From the NCBI GenBank assembly GCA_026874595.1, contig CM049308.1, positions 13,907,501-13,971,500 on the forward strand: a stretch of 64,000 bases of DNA, given 5' to 3'. The position numbers were made by a program, and so were the translations under genes. Shown one piece after another: positions 44,688-56,884 of the stretch (positions are counted from its first letter, which is position 1; every line of letters starts with the position of its first letter). The notes below the pieces were generated by a model, which saw only the letters and a program-made list of their open reading frames with translations, did not search any database and was not told where the DNA came from. This DNA comes from Sipunculus nudus (taxonomy: Eukaryota; Annelida; Sipuncula; Golfingiida; Sipunculidae).

Positions 44688-44808
44688 TGATCTTCAATAA
44701 CATCTGACTAAATCAGCGCGCATGTATTTGGTAAACAAAACTGGTCTGAAACCATAAGATTTTGTTCTTAAAGCATATGTTTTGTATCATTTATTTATGT
44801 TTCAGATA

Positions 44809-45546
44809 ATGGAGTTGACCATGGTTTTACTTGGTCTGGTGGCCACTTTCATCTGTCCTGTACACGGGTACGTCACAACATGCGAGGGACCTGGCCCCTC
44901 TTACGTCACAGAGGAAGTGAGGTCAACGACCTGTAACACATCTGCATACCAGTCGCTTTACTACAAGGAGAATTGGGGTCAAGGTCGTTACTACACGGAT
45001 GAAAATAAGGTTATAGAAAATGCCTACGGTGACAATGCAGTTATGCTTGGAAAGGTTAGATCTCTTTACGAACAAAACATGACTAAAACTTACAATAAAA
45101 ATTGCAGGTTAACCCAGAAAAAGTTCATACTGGAGATTCAACTGACATGTGTTCTGAGAAATCTGACAATCAATGATCCCTTCCCTAACCCTTTAATACT
45201 GAAACACGATTGTCCATTTCAAGGAATAAAAGAATCTGATGACGTCATCTTCATTCCTGGGTCTGTGAGTCACCACTGCAGCCGAATTAAACAGGGGCCT
45301 TGTTTACCGGAAGAGGGAGGCCGGTGGGGATTTGGTCAGATCACTCTGTTCAAACAGGGACCGTCTGTGATGGAAAAACTGTTACAGGTGTGTGGTTTGC
45401 ATCCCCAGCTACCAGAAGACGTAAATAGAGACTTGTGCCCCGAAGTAACCGCGACTGTGGATAACTGTGAATCCGGAAGTCGAATGCTTACTTCCGTCTT
45501 CGCCATGTATGTTTTGTTATTGTCTGTCGTGTCACTTTCTCTGTAA
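44809..45546 (+). CDS. Secreted cysteine-rich, probably GPI-anchored protein, family unknown
   Basis: One exon encodes 245 residues. It opens with a signal peptide MELTMVLLGLVATFICPVHG, likely cut after Gly20. The mature part has ten cysteines (an even number) and three N-glycosylation sequons (NTS, NMT, NLT). A small-residue site (ESGS, about 221-224) is followed by a hydrophobic tail ending YVLLLSVVSLSL, the pattern of a GPI attachment signal. The start is ATG 44809, three bases after a strong acceptor TATGTTTCAG|, so a 5' non-coding exon lies upstream. Two AATAAA signals follow. I do not recognise the family; an extracellular surface role is inferred only from the topology. Confidence 0.8.
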   Translation: MELTMVLLGLVATFICPVHGYVTTCEGPGPSYVTEEVRSTTCNTSAYQSLYYKENWGQGRYYTDENKVIENAYGDNAVMLGKVRSLYEQNMTKTYNKNCRLTQKKFILEIQLTCVLRNLTINDPFPNPLILKHDCPFQGIKESDDVIFIPGSVSHHCSRIKQGPCLPEEGGRWGFGQITLFKQGPSVMEKLLQVCGLHPQLPEDVNRDLCPEVTATVDNCESGSRMLTSVFAMYVLLLSVVSLSL

Positions 45547-45567
45547 ATCGAAATGCTTCCAGCAAAA

Positions 45568-45578
45568 AATAAAATAAA
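45568..45578 (+). terminator. Overlapping AATAAA signals of the GPI-type gene
   Basis: AATAAA at 45568-45573 and 45573-45578, 22 bases after the stop codon. Confidence 0.6.
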
Positions 45579-47849
45579 AGCAGGCAGCGGAAACTGACGT
45601 TCGCCTTGACTACGTGTACCACAAGAAAGATCATTCTAAAACCCGCAATTTGTTGAAATACGGCCAATGACAACATTGTATATGTTTAACAGAACTTGAC
45701 TCAAGTTAAATCGTGGTGCGAATATTTGCGGGTATTAAAATGGTCTTTATGGTTCTTTTCTTTGTGCAGAATAGTTCTGTTCTAATTGTAACGCGAGCTC
45801 ACATGTCTTCTCATATATGTTTTATGTTTGTATTGTTTTTAAACGAGTCTTTAACTATTCAAACATGAAATACTCAGGTAAGCATCACTGGGGCAAGAAG
45901 ATTTCTATATTCTGTTCCTTGCATGTACATTTTTCACGTAGTGTAGCTTTTAATATTCTTTTTTTTTAACAAAGTACTTTTGAATTTATATGAGAAGTTT
46001 TCAAAAACTTTTTGACAAAGCATCTAGGCCTACTAAAATTTAAAATTTTTGTTTTCAACTGATCCGAGGTCAGACAAAAGAAGCGTGCCAGAATGGGATA
46101 AAATTATAGACCCAAAGCTAAATCTACACACGCAGAAATGAGTACATCATTCTGTTATATACAAACAACGTTTTGACCGGTACGTGTCCATATAAATATC
46201 TTTTCACTGGTTAGTACATTCTTCTTCTGGTGCTACCATTAAACATCTCCTAGAATATTTTTTAGTGCAAAGACAGTTGGATGGTTTCACTCCATTAGAC
46301 TTAAAGACATGGCAACTTCAATGCTGTAGTTTTCTTAATTATTTTAACGATGTGTTAAATATACTGACGACATCAACCGAGTTTTCAAAAGTTTTTCAGA
46401 AAAGTGAAACTGTTATCCTGATTTCGGGCCACACTGTACTATCACAGGACCGGGATCGAGGGTGAGCGTGTATTTGCACTGACAGCGGGCCAACTGTATT
46501 CAAAATTCTACCAATACAATTAATATGTTTTCCTCCTGTTTGATTACCTGGAAATTTTATGACCTTTGAAGGACTGATTAATCCGACCCATCTTACCTTT
46601 GACGTAATATTTATACTTTCATATATCATAGTAAGGCTATTTGAAAATTAGTTTACAAATAATAGTAAACAATGCATGGTGAAAGCTATATAGTTATACG
46701 ATAGCTATCCCATACTTTATAAAGCCAATCGTAGATTGTTGTATTTTTTTAATATTCTGCATATAACGTTTTCTTGGACAAAGATCATTTATTTTAGCTA
46801 AAGCCATATGAACTTTTTTAAATGTGTGTTTACTTTCTTCATAGAGAATGTGGTCGACATTACAAAGCTTTTGCTTTTGGTAAAAATATAACAATATCTC
46901 TTTCATCTACATACAAGCAAAGAACTTAAAGATTATGTATATATATACTTATGTATATAACATGAATTCTGTGAATTCATCAGGTTCTAATGTGTTTTTC
47001 ATCTAAGCGAACATTATAAAATTTATATGTTTCTATGGCTTCATGGAAGTCTTGTAAGGGGTAATTATTCATATATGTTATCTTTGAAAGGATTCATGTA
47101 TTTGATTAGGCCGGAGTTGAAGACAGGAACAATAGAGAGGAAAATATTTCACAGTTATTTCAACTGAATTACCGTAGAATATATAAACGTATATGGCGGA
47201 ATTTCATATATGTCAGATAGGACGTGCGTTATTAGATGTACATGTATAGGTAGAACACAAGTACCATGCTTTACAGATAGAGTTATAACTGTGAAAGATA
47301 CACATGTTCAGAAGAATCATTTATATTTACGAGCTGCAAGACTATTGTACATAGTTATATTATGTATACAGATATAGCCTAATTGTATGTACCTGTATGT
47401 ATAATAATATTATTGAGAGAAGGATGTACATATATAGGATGATATTATTTGGATTATGGCTTCCTTGTAAAAAGAGTGTCGAGGCTCAGGGTTTAAGACC
47501 ATATGTAAATAGTAGTCTGTGTAGACGTTGTGTACCATATGAACAAATGTAGCATGATGTTTGCATTAATGTGTGATGATAAAGAGCATGTTATATTCCC
47601 TACCATAAAGTGCAAAGCAAGTTATGTATACATGCATGTGTAGAATGTCACATGTCGAGAATCTGAATATTTACTGCAGTAACAGAGTTTTCTGTGGGTA
47701 AAATGTGTAGAGTTTAATGATATGTGACAGGCAGGATCGGGCATTTGTAATAATACCAATTATTGTGATGTATAGTTCATAGGTCATGGAAAAAGTGTTG
47801 TTTGCTTGTTAAGTTTGATAAAATCTCAGTCATTGTTCCAAATTCACAG
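45579..47849. other. No gene seen
   Basis: AT-rich sequence without repeats I can name. The small frames show no protein character. Confidence 0.5.
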
Positions 47850-47915
47850 GCGCTGGTATACAAGGACGACGAAAATGATCGTAACCTTTTAAGACGACTG
47901 TCATCGGTGTTTGAG
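47850..47915 (+). CDS. Candidate exon, unrecognised protein (exon c)
   Basis: 22 codons, ALVYKDDENDRNLLRRLSSV then FE, between TTCACAG and GAG|GTAAAG. Only phase 0 is open, which agrees with the outgoing phase of exon b. Continuation downstream was not found. Confidence 0.4.
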
Positions 47916-48460
47916 GTAAAGACAATTGCTCAGGCTTTCATTGGGTAGAATGCTTAATCCTGACAGTACAGAAAAAAAATTAAACATAAAAAAATATTTA
48001 AAGGAATGAAACAAATTAAAATCCATGGACAGATTCAAACGCACAATCACAAGAAAATATGAAAGTCATATGTGAGGAAAATTTGATCGAGTCTGGTTTG
48101 GATACAAGTACCGAGTCTTTGTCTTGTTGCAAATGCAGCCATATCATACGGTGTGTTGCCACTTTACGCCTGCTTGCTTGCATAAATAAAATCAAGTGCT
48201 TTTAGACTGTTTTTATTTGATTGAGGGAGTCCAGCTTTTGAATACAATGCTTATACCAGCTGGTTCACACTCATTTAAAAGTTGTACACATGTGTGGCGA
48301 GTTTCGATTAACACAGTACTGGACCATGAATTTACAATCCTTAAGAGGTACGACTAGTGAAAACCGTCTCAGACGGGACTGCGGAGATCCTCATATACAC
48401 ATATCTGCATGTTCCTGCATGGTTTCCAAAATTTTTAAAGTATTCCCATACCCATGCATA

Positions 48461-48470
48461 TATATATATA

Positions 48471-48517
<47 letters not shown>
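48461..48517. repeat. (AT)n microsatellite
   Basis: AT run with one CTT interruption near 48470. Confidence 0.95.
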
Positions 48518-48599
48518 CATAGGTGTAGATGAAGACAATGTGGTTCTCTTTATCTTCATTCGAGAAAATGTGGCAGCTACCGATCAGGTTCCTATATGA

Positions 48600-48640
48600 A
48601 CTAGTGACCCAAGGGTCATGACGCCCAGCTTTCCCATTAC
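48600..48640 (+). repeat. Repeat head fragment (GACCCAAGGGTCATGACGCC)
   Basis: Matches the GGCCCATGGGCCATGACGCT heads of repeats at 53225 and 56890. Confidence 0.4.
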
Positions 48641-48949
48641 AGGCACAATGCCTCTATACTGATTAAGTGTGAAACTGAACAACAGACCAGTAACCCTTTA
48701 TTAAACGTGCCTGTACTGCTGGCTGCATGACTATAGGGACATAGTAATTACCACAAATGACCTCATGGTGATGGCTGATTACCACCTTTGACATAATCAG
48801 GGGCAGAACCATTTGTATCCGAAAATGGAGGGATTATCCACAAGTGGTCTCGACAAGGGCATAATTTGATATTGGCTATTGTTTTTAATGACAAAAATAA
48901 TGTTTTTCGGGTCATAACAGAGGTCGAAGTTTTATGGGTCTATAAATAT

Positions 48950-49200
48950 AAATTTTATTTATAAACTTTATATATTTTACATGGATTGTACATACAACTT
49001 GTTATAATAACTAATGCAAGGCACTCTCCATGGCTCGGATGTTGGCGCTCGGTAGTCGGTAAGGGTGGAGGAAACTGGAGTACCCGGAGAAAACCACCGA
49101 CCTTGGACGGGCAACTACAGCCCACTCTCATAGCCACGCCGGGTATCGAACCCGGGTCGCCAGCGTAGAAGGCGTTATACCACTCAGCTGTCCAGGTCTA
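48950..49200 (-). mobile_element. tRNA-derived SINE, most complete copy
   Basis: On the minus strand it starts near 49196 with an A-box-like AGCTGAGTGGTATAACGCC (49171-49189) and a B box GGTTCGATACC (49142-49152), as in a tRNA promoter. The central conserved block GGTGGTTTTCTCCGGGTACT is at 49079-49098. The 3' tail, complement of TTTTACATGGATTGTACAT, is shared with the 56 kb copy. GGTCTAT occurs at both flanks (about 48938 and 49195), a possible target duplication. Confidence 0.75.
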
Positions 49201-49205
49201 TTAGA

Positions 49206-52200
49206 CCTAACGACAGAAAAATAAAACGAATTGGCAGATTAACTGACGGAGTGAACTTAGCCAGTAATGATAGCAACATACTAATTAACAATAACGATAT
49301 AATAATGAATATAAAGAGAAACCAGATAAACTTGCGTGTTGTATATATGGCCTATTGGTTATACGTGGTACAAATGACCAAATTGCGTGAGAATAGGAAG
49401 CCAAGCGAACGTTGGCACTTTGGAGGGGTCACTCAAGGACCGAAGCTGTTAACACCTTAATCAGATTTCTCAATGATGCCAAGGACGACATCTTTGTAAT
49501 TAGGTCATTCTAAGTGAACAGTGTGAATTTTCCTAATGGCTATGGCCCAGCTGAGACTTTCTTACGTGAGGTCAAATACCCATACATGCTACAATATCAT
49601 GGGTTCATAACTGCAATGAGATTTCAGTTGCGAGAGTTGACACCATCACAAAATGGTGTAATTTATTTAGTCGAAATACATGTTATCCCCATCTTTTGTA
49701 GGATAAAAATGGTATACCCGTCTTCACCAGATAGTGTCACCATGCATGTGTGGCCATATTTTTCAACTCTTGTGACTGGATGAAACCTCATTCCTTATTG
49801 GTCAAATTTCGGGACACAGATCATGTGACTAAGTTTCCTGTTACTTGACTCAGAAACAATTGCGCGAGGTTATGTTATACACATACGAAATATAAACCTT
49901 ATTACCTTATATTTGATATTTATGGTATATACCATTCTCTTACTACAGTTCTGAGGAGAATCAGTTAACTGAGGCTCAAGACTGAGTCTGAAGCCCGGTC
50001 CACTGGTGTCGTAATCTTCAGCTTAGTATCGAGGTTACCATGCTACCACACGAGTCATATCCCTGAGCCAATATAAGGCTTCATGAACCGATGACTATTG
50101 AACTGGCCGATTACCAGTCACCCTCTCTGCTCTTCTACTGTTTCTGGTTATTTAGCACCATGGGTTACAATTCCCCCAAACCAGATAACATGTATACGGT
50201 TTGGCGACGGTGGCAGTGGATTGCTTCCTCTGGGAAAACCTTTATGTTCGCCGTTCACACTTATAACCGATTAGGATGGCCGAACACAGGGTATATTTTT
50301 AACGTGCGTAAGATTGCTATTTTATACAACTGTAAAGAGAAAATGTGCAGTTGTCATTCTGGATGTGTGTAGTTTTACCGAATGTATAGGTTTTTTTCCT
50401 GTCACCGACAAAAAAATATACTTTTATCCGTATACATAATATATAATTTGTTCTGGTATGAATTTACAAACATTCCATTTTATTGCTGTGATAATTTCAT
50501 ATTTTGTCTTATTTTTATTCATATTATCTATAATATATAAATGAGCAATATATGCAGCCGCTAATGCTTAAAGTCCTGTGTCTAATGACACTGCATGGTC
50601 CCTTTACCGCCTTACATGTTTGCCCTATATGGACCTATTTTCTGTTGACGTCAATGGAGATTCCGCTTGGTAACAAGTCTTTGCAGTTCCAAAATCTCCT
50701 AAAACCCTTGGCCGTACAGCATGTTAAAGAAAAGATGTGGGTCACACCGATCTATATACAGCTGCCGCAAGCTTACTGCCAAATATAGACCACCGTCGAT
50801 CATACCCACATAAGTAATGTTTCTAGGGAACCGGTCTAAACGGATCTGCTGAATTCCTGGGGCTACAACAGGTTGTAATTCTTCAGAAGCTATGGAGAAT
50901 ACAACCCTTGGGATATCTCACGGGGCAAAAGACTGTCGTTAGATCGGTAAAAACAAGGTTTCCTGGATAGAGAACATCCGCAGTGTACCCACAGGGACCT
51001 TATGGCGTAATTCCAAGACAGCAAACAGCAAATAGGATGCCATTAACTGAAAAATATATTTGACAGCTTCATTATGTGGTATTTTCTCTATAATTGTCAC
51101 CAGAAAACTGATAAGCCAGGTTTTCTTCCACTTCGTGCGATGATCTGAGTACATCAGGAATGTCCTGGACAAGAATCTGAAGGAACAGTACCAATCTCCT
51201 ACAAACATAATCGTGTTCCATTCAGCTTTAAAGCTGAATCCTTCTTCATTTACGGAACTCAAGAATCTGCCGTAATAAAGACTAATGGAAAGCTTCCATT
51301 TAATCAAGGCGAAACCAATATGCTTATAAAGTCTGCAAGACCGCAAATACAGGACGAACATAAATGTGGTCGATATTGATTTCTGGTTCGACTTCTAAAT
51401 GCAGTGTCTGTCCCAGATGTAGTTGCTCAAACAGATTCTCTGTAGCGTTTGGCCAGTAATGACTTCAGCCAGCAAGCTGAGGATGCACTCAGTGACCTGA
51501 CATATACCATTCAGTTTCTGAGGCTGTAACTGGATCACGTAATATCATGTTCTTTCTATTATTTTAAAGAGGACCAACCATCTGAGTGCAGAATTTAATC
51601 AAATCACATTCATTTAGCATTTTTTATACCAAATTTATATTTCAGAAAAAGTACCAATGACATTCCCAAATATTTATTTCAAACCTGTGTGTCTTAATAT
51701 GTCTTTTCGATATTTTCAATTAGCGAGGTGTATAATTAATCAGGGGAATGAGATCATATGGAACAATTCTTTTGTAAAGGTGGATGGGCATTTTTTTTCG
51801 ATTTACATGGGTACAAACTGAATTACATCATAAGGTATAAATATTAAGGATGCTCGGGAATATTAAATGCCATTCCACTTCGACAAAGATGTATGGTTAG
51901 CATTATTTTAAAGAGAAGGTATAGTCCACTCAGAAGTTAACTTCAATAGTAGTAAATTAATATTAGGGCTTTTCAAATAAGTTTTTTTGAATTTTAAATG
52001 TCTTTTATGTGCAGTATATACGAATAATGCTACCCGTGTATATATTGGACTGAAAATAGCTATTGAAAATATACAAAATATGGAAAATGCCATAGCAAAT
52101 AGAATAATAATGAGAAAAGTAAACATATCTAAAAATGTAGCCGTGACAACCCGACTCAGTAGGAAATGATAATTGGGGCCAGAGGGCCGATATGGCGCTT

Positions 52201-52850
52201 CTAAAAATGCGTGGTGCTTATTTCCGTCAGTATTGAGCAAGCAGTCCAACTTGCCGAAATTTATAAAACTGCGACGGCCTGATCTTGTGTTACTTTTTGT
52301 ATTCTAAGATATATTGTTCATCTAGTACAATTATTCAGTCAAGTAAGGAATATACTTTCAGTTATATAGGCTGTTACCTTGACGGGATATGAGTATCAAT
52401 GCAATTAGAGTATCAATGCCATTTAACTGCCCTTCAGTGCCCACACACACACACACACGTATGTCCTCATACGGCTTACTATAGAGTAATTGGCTAACAC
52501 CAGTTCTTGATGTCAAGTACTAATTAATTTATCAATTTACATAGACACGGTCCAAACCTCTTTAAAGGAACATGAGACATATTCAGGAGTCGTCTGAATA
52601 TAGAGCATGGGCTTTGTTTGCTGAATAGATTTGAGTGGGACTAAGTAGGAGGAAAGACAGATGCACCCCCCCCCACACACACATACACACACCCGGAAAC
52701 AAAACCCCCTTAATGAAAAGGAGAAATATAGCTTCTATCCAAGAGTACCAACGTTTCTTGCTCCAACCACATATTATGGAATTTTATATTTAACGTTTTT
52801 GTATAATTTTTTTTAAAACCAAAGTGATATTGTTCAATTTTAAAATACTA
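49206..52850. other. No gene assigned
   Basis: Long stretch with scattered frames. The longest is 140 codons on the minus strand at 50939-51361, without recognisable domains. A short (CA)n lies at 52442-52459 and a poly-C/CA patch at 52666-52695. Confidence 0.45.
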
Positions 52851-52855
52851 TTTGT

Positions 52856-53075
52856 CATAATTAACATCTCATTATAATGTGCAGGTTAATATTCATGACA
52901 TAATTAGCATTTTATTATAATGTGCAGTTTAATATTCATGACATAATTAGCATTTCATTTTAATGAGCAGGCTAATATTTATGACAGACATAATTAGCAT
53001 TTCATTATAAGGTGCAGACTAATATTCATGACATAATTAGCATTTCATTATAATGTGCATTTTAATATTCATGAC
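52856..53075 (+). repeat. 43-bp tandem repeat, five copies
   Basis: CATAATTAGCATTTCATTAT followed by AATGTGCAG..TAATATTCATGA repeats five times. One copy carries a small insertion (GACAGA). Confidence 0.95.
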
Positions 53076-53204
53076 ATACTGTACACTTCCTCGGTATGAG
53101 ATGCGTGTTTGTAAAATTAAAAAAGGTATATGAAGAAACTGAAAGTTGGATGAAGGAATTATCTCATATTTTTGCGTTATATTGAATTAAAAAAATTAGG
53201 AAAC

Positions 53205-54895
53205 AAAAGGGACTTTGTCCCTACCCCTAAACAAGTAGCCCATGGGCCATGCCGCGAAGCTAAATTTGACACCTTATTCAATGCAGGTTGCAGAATATAG
53301 GTCACCATGATCTTATTTCATATTTCCAAACACATTTGCCTAGGACCAAACTGGATGTCATGATAGATGATTCTAGGCCTAATGAATACAATTTGTGTCC
53401 CGTCAGACTGTCTGGGTACTCGAAACCATTTTTTCGGCCCATAGGTTACAGAATATAGTTCACCATGGCCTACTTTCAGGTTTCCAAATACATTTGCCTA
53501 GGACCTCCCTGAATTTTATATCAGAAGGGCCTAATGGATACAATATGTGCCACATCTGACTGTCTGGGTGCTCAAAATCATGTTTTAAGTTCACAGGTGC
53601 AAAATATAGGTTTCAGTGACCTAATTTTAAGTTTCCTTGGACATTTGCCTAGGACCTCCCTGAATGTTACGTAAGAAAATTCAAAGCCTAATTGATACAA
53701 TTTCTGCCTCGTCTATCTGGTTGCTCAAATCATTTTTCAATCCCATAGGTCGCAGAATATTGGTCACCATGACCTAACTTCAGATTTCTAAGGATATTTG
53801 CCTAGAACCTCCCTGAACTTTATATTAGAAGATTCAAGGCCTGATGGATACAATTTGTGCCCCGTCTGAATGCCTGATGTTTATATGACATATTTTCCTT
53901 TTGATCGCAAAATATAGGTCATGGTGAACTTATTTCAGGTTTCCAAGGATATTTCCAAGTAGGTCTCAGAATGTTACATTAGAATATTCTAGGCCCAACA
54001 GATACAATGTGTGCCCTGTCTGACTTTATTTCTGGGTGCTCAAAATCCTGTTTTCACATCCTGTGGTCACATAACTAGGTCACAATGACCTGATTTCAAG
54101 TTTCAAAGGAGATATGCCTAGAACCTCACATGATAGTGTGTTTGAAGGTTCTAGGCCTAACAAATACGATTTGACCCCATCTGACATTCAGTGTGTTCAT
54201 ATGACATCTGTTTCCCATAGGTCGCAGATTATAGTTAACAGTAACCAAATTTCAGGTTTCCATGGACATTTGCCTAGAACCTTCGTAAATGTCACGTTGG
54301 AGGATTCTAAGCCTAATGGATACAACTGCCTGGGTGCTCAAAATCATGTTTTCGGCCTGTAAGACACAAAATATAGGTCACCATGACCTAATTTCAGGTT
54401 TTCAAGGAGTTTGCCTAGAAACTCACAGGATATTGTGTTAGAAGACGCTAGGCCTAAAAGATACGATTTGTCCCCATCTGACATTCAGGGTGCTCATATA
54501 ACATTTTATTCCCTATACGTCGCAGAATATAGGTCTCAGTGACCTTATTTCAGATTTCCAGGGACATTTGCCTAGGACCTCCCTAAGCGTCACGATAGAG
54601 GATTCTAGGCCGAATGGACACAATTTGTGCCCCGTCTGACTGACTATGTGCTCAAAATCATGTTTTCAGCCCATAGATTACAAAATATAGGTTACCATGG
54701 CCTAATTTCAGGTTTTCAAGGAGATTTACCTAGGACCTCCCTTGATGTACAGTAAGAAGTTTCTAGGTCTAACGGTAATGGGCTGTGCCCTGTTAACGGA
54801 CGGCCGGACGGACGCTGGACAAAGGGTGATCGCTATAGCTCAGATGAATTACAGTTAGCTGAGCTAAAAAAAATGAAGGGGACATGTCCCCCCCC
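53205..54895 (+). repeat. Interspersed repeat family B, copy 1, with internal tandem units
   Basis: The left edge holds AGGGAC-TTT-GTCCCT and the GCCCATGGGCCATG head; the right edge holds GGACGGCCGGACGGACGCTG, CTATAGCTCAGATGA and the palindrome GGGGACATGTCCCC. In between are about eight diverged units of 180-230 bp sharing ATAGGTCACCATGACCTAAT, TTTCAGGTTTCCAAGGA, TTGCCTAGGACCTCCCTGA and TACAATTTGTGCCCCGTCTG. Confidence 0.85.
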
Positions 54896-56164
54896 CCTTT
54901 CCTTGAAAAAAAATTCCTAGTTATAAATAGTGCTCAGATTTTGTTTCGTTCACCTTGGCGTGTTAATAAACGGTTCACACATACGTGACGGATACATTTT
55001 ATATTCGAAATGGGTCTTTGTCTGAAATTCTCTCTTACAGAGTGACTGGTCAATTAAATGGGCTGGGTTTTTGGGTTTAGTTTTGACTTCTGTGGGCCTA
55101 AAACTTTTTATTAGTCCTCCGCCAGATGGCATATGATGATTTACCCTTGGCATATGTTTTGTGTTGTGTGCATTCATGTAAACAATTCCAAAGAGATTTT
55201 TTGTGGAGATTTTGTTAGATTATCACCAATCGATCGATCCATTAAATTTTGAAGGTGAAGTGGATCACGATCACATGTATTTCCATTCAAAGGTTTCCTT
55301 TCCTTTATGACAAACCACTATTTCTTTTGTCTCCGTCGAGCTCAAGAGCAATTGTCAAAAGAGCAAACCAGTGAATAGAGTTGTTGAACCTTTACGCGTT
55401 ATAAACATTGTGTTTCCTGTAGTTTGATCAGGATCGTGTGTGAGGGTGGGGGGTGGGGGGGGGGGGGTCAGACCACTGACTACTTTCTGGTTTTATGTGC
55501 ATTTGGTCATTACCTCTCATATAGTGTTACTTGGTTTTGGTTTTTTTTTTGTATATCATTACTATTCATCCTGCATATGGAGTGATCTAGGTATCATTGA
55601 AAAGAATACTGTATTGTTGTCTACTTCTAGATCCGCAGTTTCGTAAATACAATTGCACCCGACTTCTGCCGAGAACGTTCGTTTTGTAGTCAGCACTATT
55701 TTGTGTCATGATGTCAGCCTTCGTCATGTATACTTTCAAGGCGAATAAACCTCTTCATTAAACTTCTGCAGTGTTAACTCTTAATACACGACAGGTTTTC
55801 AACCAAGTCCCCATCCAAGACTAGGAGTCCAGGTGTTTGTGATTTAGCGGACATTTAAGTGAGGTATATCCCAGGTCGACAGAGCAAGGGTGGAATTAAT
55901 GAACGCCTACACCCGTTTTTAACCCATTTCCCCATTTAATGGCTAAATACATTATTGTGGAAATTGCCAAAAAAGTAAGGAAATTTATTTTTATATGGCA
56001 GAGTCAGAACTTTTATAAGTGTCCAAAAGCCACTGTCATTAGTAGAGGTATATGTAATATACAATCATGCACCTGCAGTGAACGGCAGCATGTCCACTGG
56101 TGACGTCATCTAATTCTTTAGGTTTCATGTGAAATGCAAGAAATTATCAAGCGCTCTGCGCTAA
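54896..56164. other. No gene seen
   Basis: AT-rich, with a G-rich tract at 55444-55468 and poly-C at 54889-54898. No coding content recognised. Confidence 0.55.
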
Positions 56165-56405
56165 CCTTTGGTCCGGATATTTGTGATCTTTACCCAGGTA
56201 GCTGTTACATGTCGCTAATCAGGTTCGATCCCCGGCCTTCCCATAAGAGTGTGTTGTTTAGTTGACCGTTTCAGGTCGGTGTTTTTTTACGTGTCCTCAG
56301 GTTCCCTCCACCCACAGAGACTACCAAACGCCACAATCCGAGCCAAGGAGAGTGCTTCGCATTAGTAATTAAAACCATTTGTACAATCTATGTAAAATAA
56401 ATTAT
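56165..56405 (+). mobile_element. tRNA-derived SINE, second copy
   Basis: B box GGTTCGATCCC at 56222-56232 and shared blocks TCGGTGTTTTTTTACGTGTC, ACTACCAAACGCCACAATCC, GGAGAGTGCTTCGCATTAGT and the tail TGTACAATCTATGTAAAATA. The A-box region is shorter than in the 49 kb copy. Confidence 0.7.
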
Positions 56406-56884
56406 TTAAGGATTATCTATTTAACCCTGATTATAAGCACACATGTTCAATACCACTTTGGGAGGACCACTTAAATGATCCGCTTCTGTCCGCGTCCATC
56501 CGTCGGGTCGTCCGTTCTGCCCCTTCCTTTTTTCACTAAAAATCTGTTAAATCCCAGCTGCTTTCTTCGCAAAACAAGATACATACTCATTACATTAATG
56601 ACATGTGATCGTAACCTACAGGCGGCCCTACCCCCGTTTGACGGATTTCTGTTGTCCAAATTGGTCCCTTCCTATAGACCCAAAAATAAAAACACTTTAA
56701 CCCACAAATCATATACAAGGATTTCTTTGGGGAATAAAAGAAACTGGACTGAATGGAATTATTTTCTAATAAAATATCCAAATTATTTTGCTGATGCCGA
56801 TTATTATTTTTTTATTTTACGTCTTGTTTTTTACCGAATTGTTGCATACCTTTACAGAAATCACCAAAAAAGAATTCAACTGTA

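Noticed and set aside
49141-49196. tRNA gene on the minus strand
   Set aside because: A-box and B-box-like sequences are present, but no acceptor-stem pairing is evident and the sequence continues into a SINE body shared with other copies.
50939-51361. 140-codon minus-strand frame
   Set aside because: The longest unassigned frame, but no domain, no splice or poly-A context, and the opposite strand is also largely open; probably chance.
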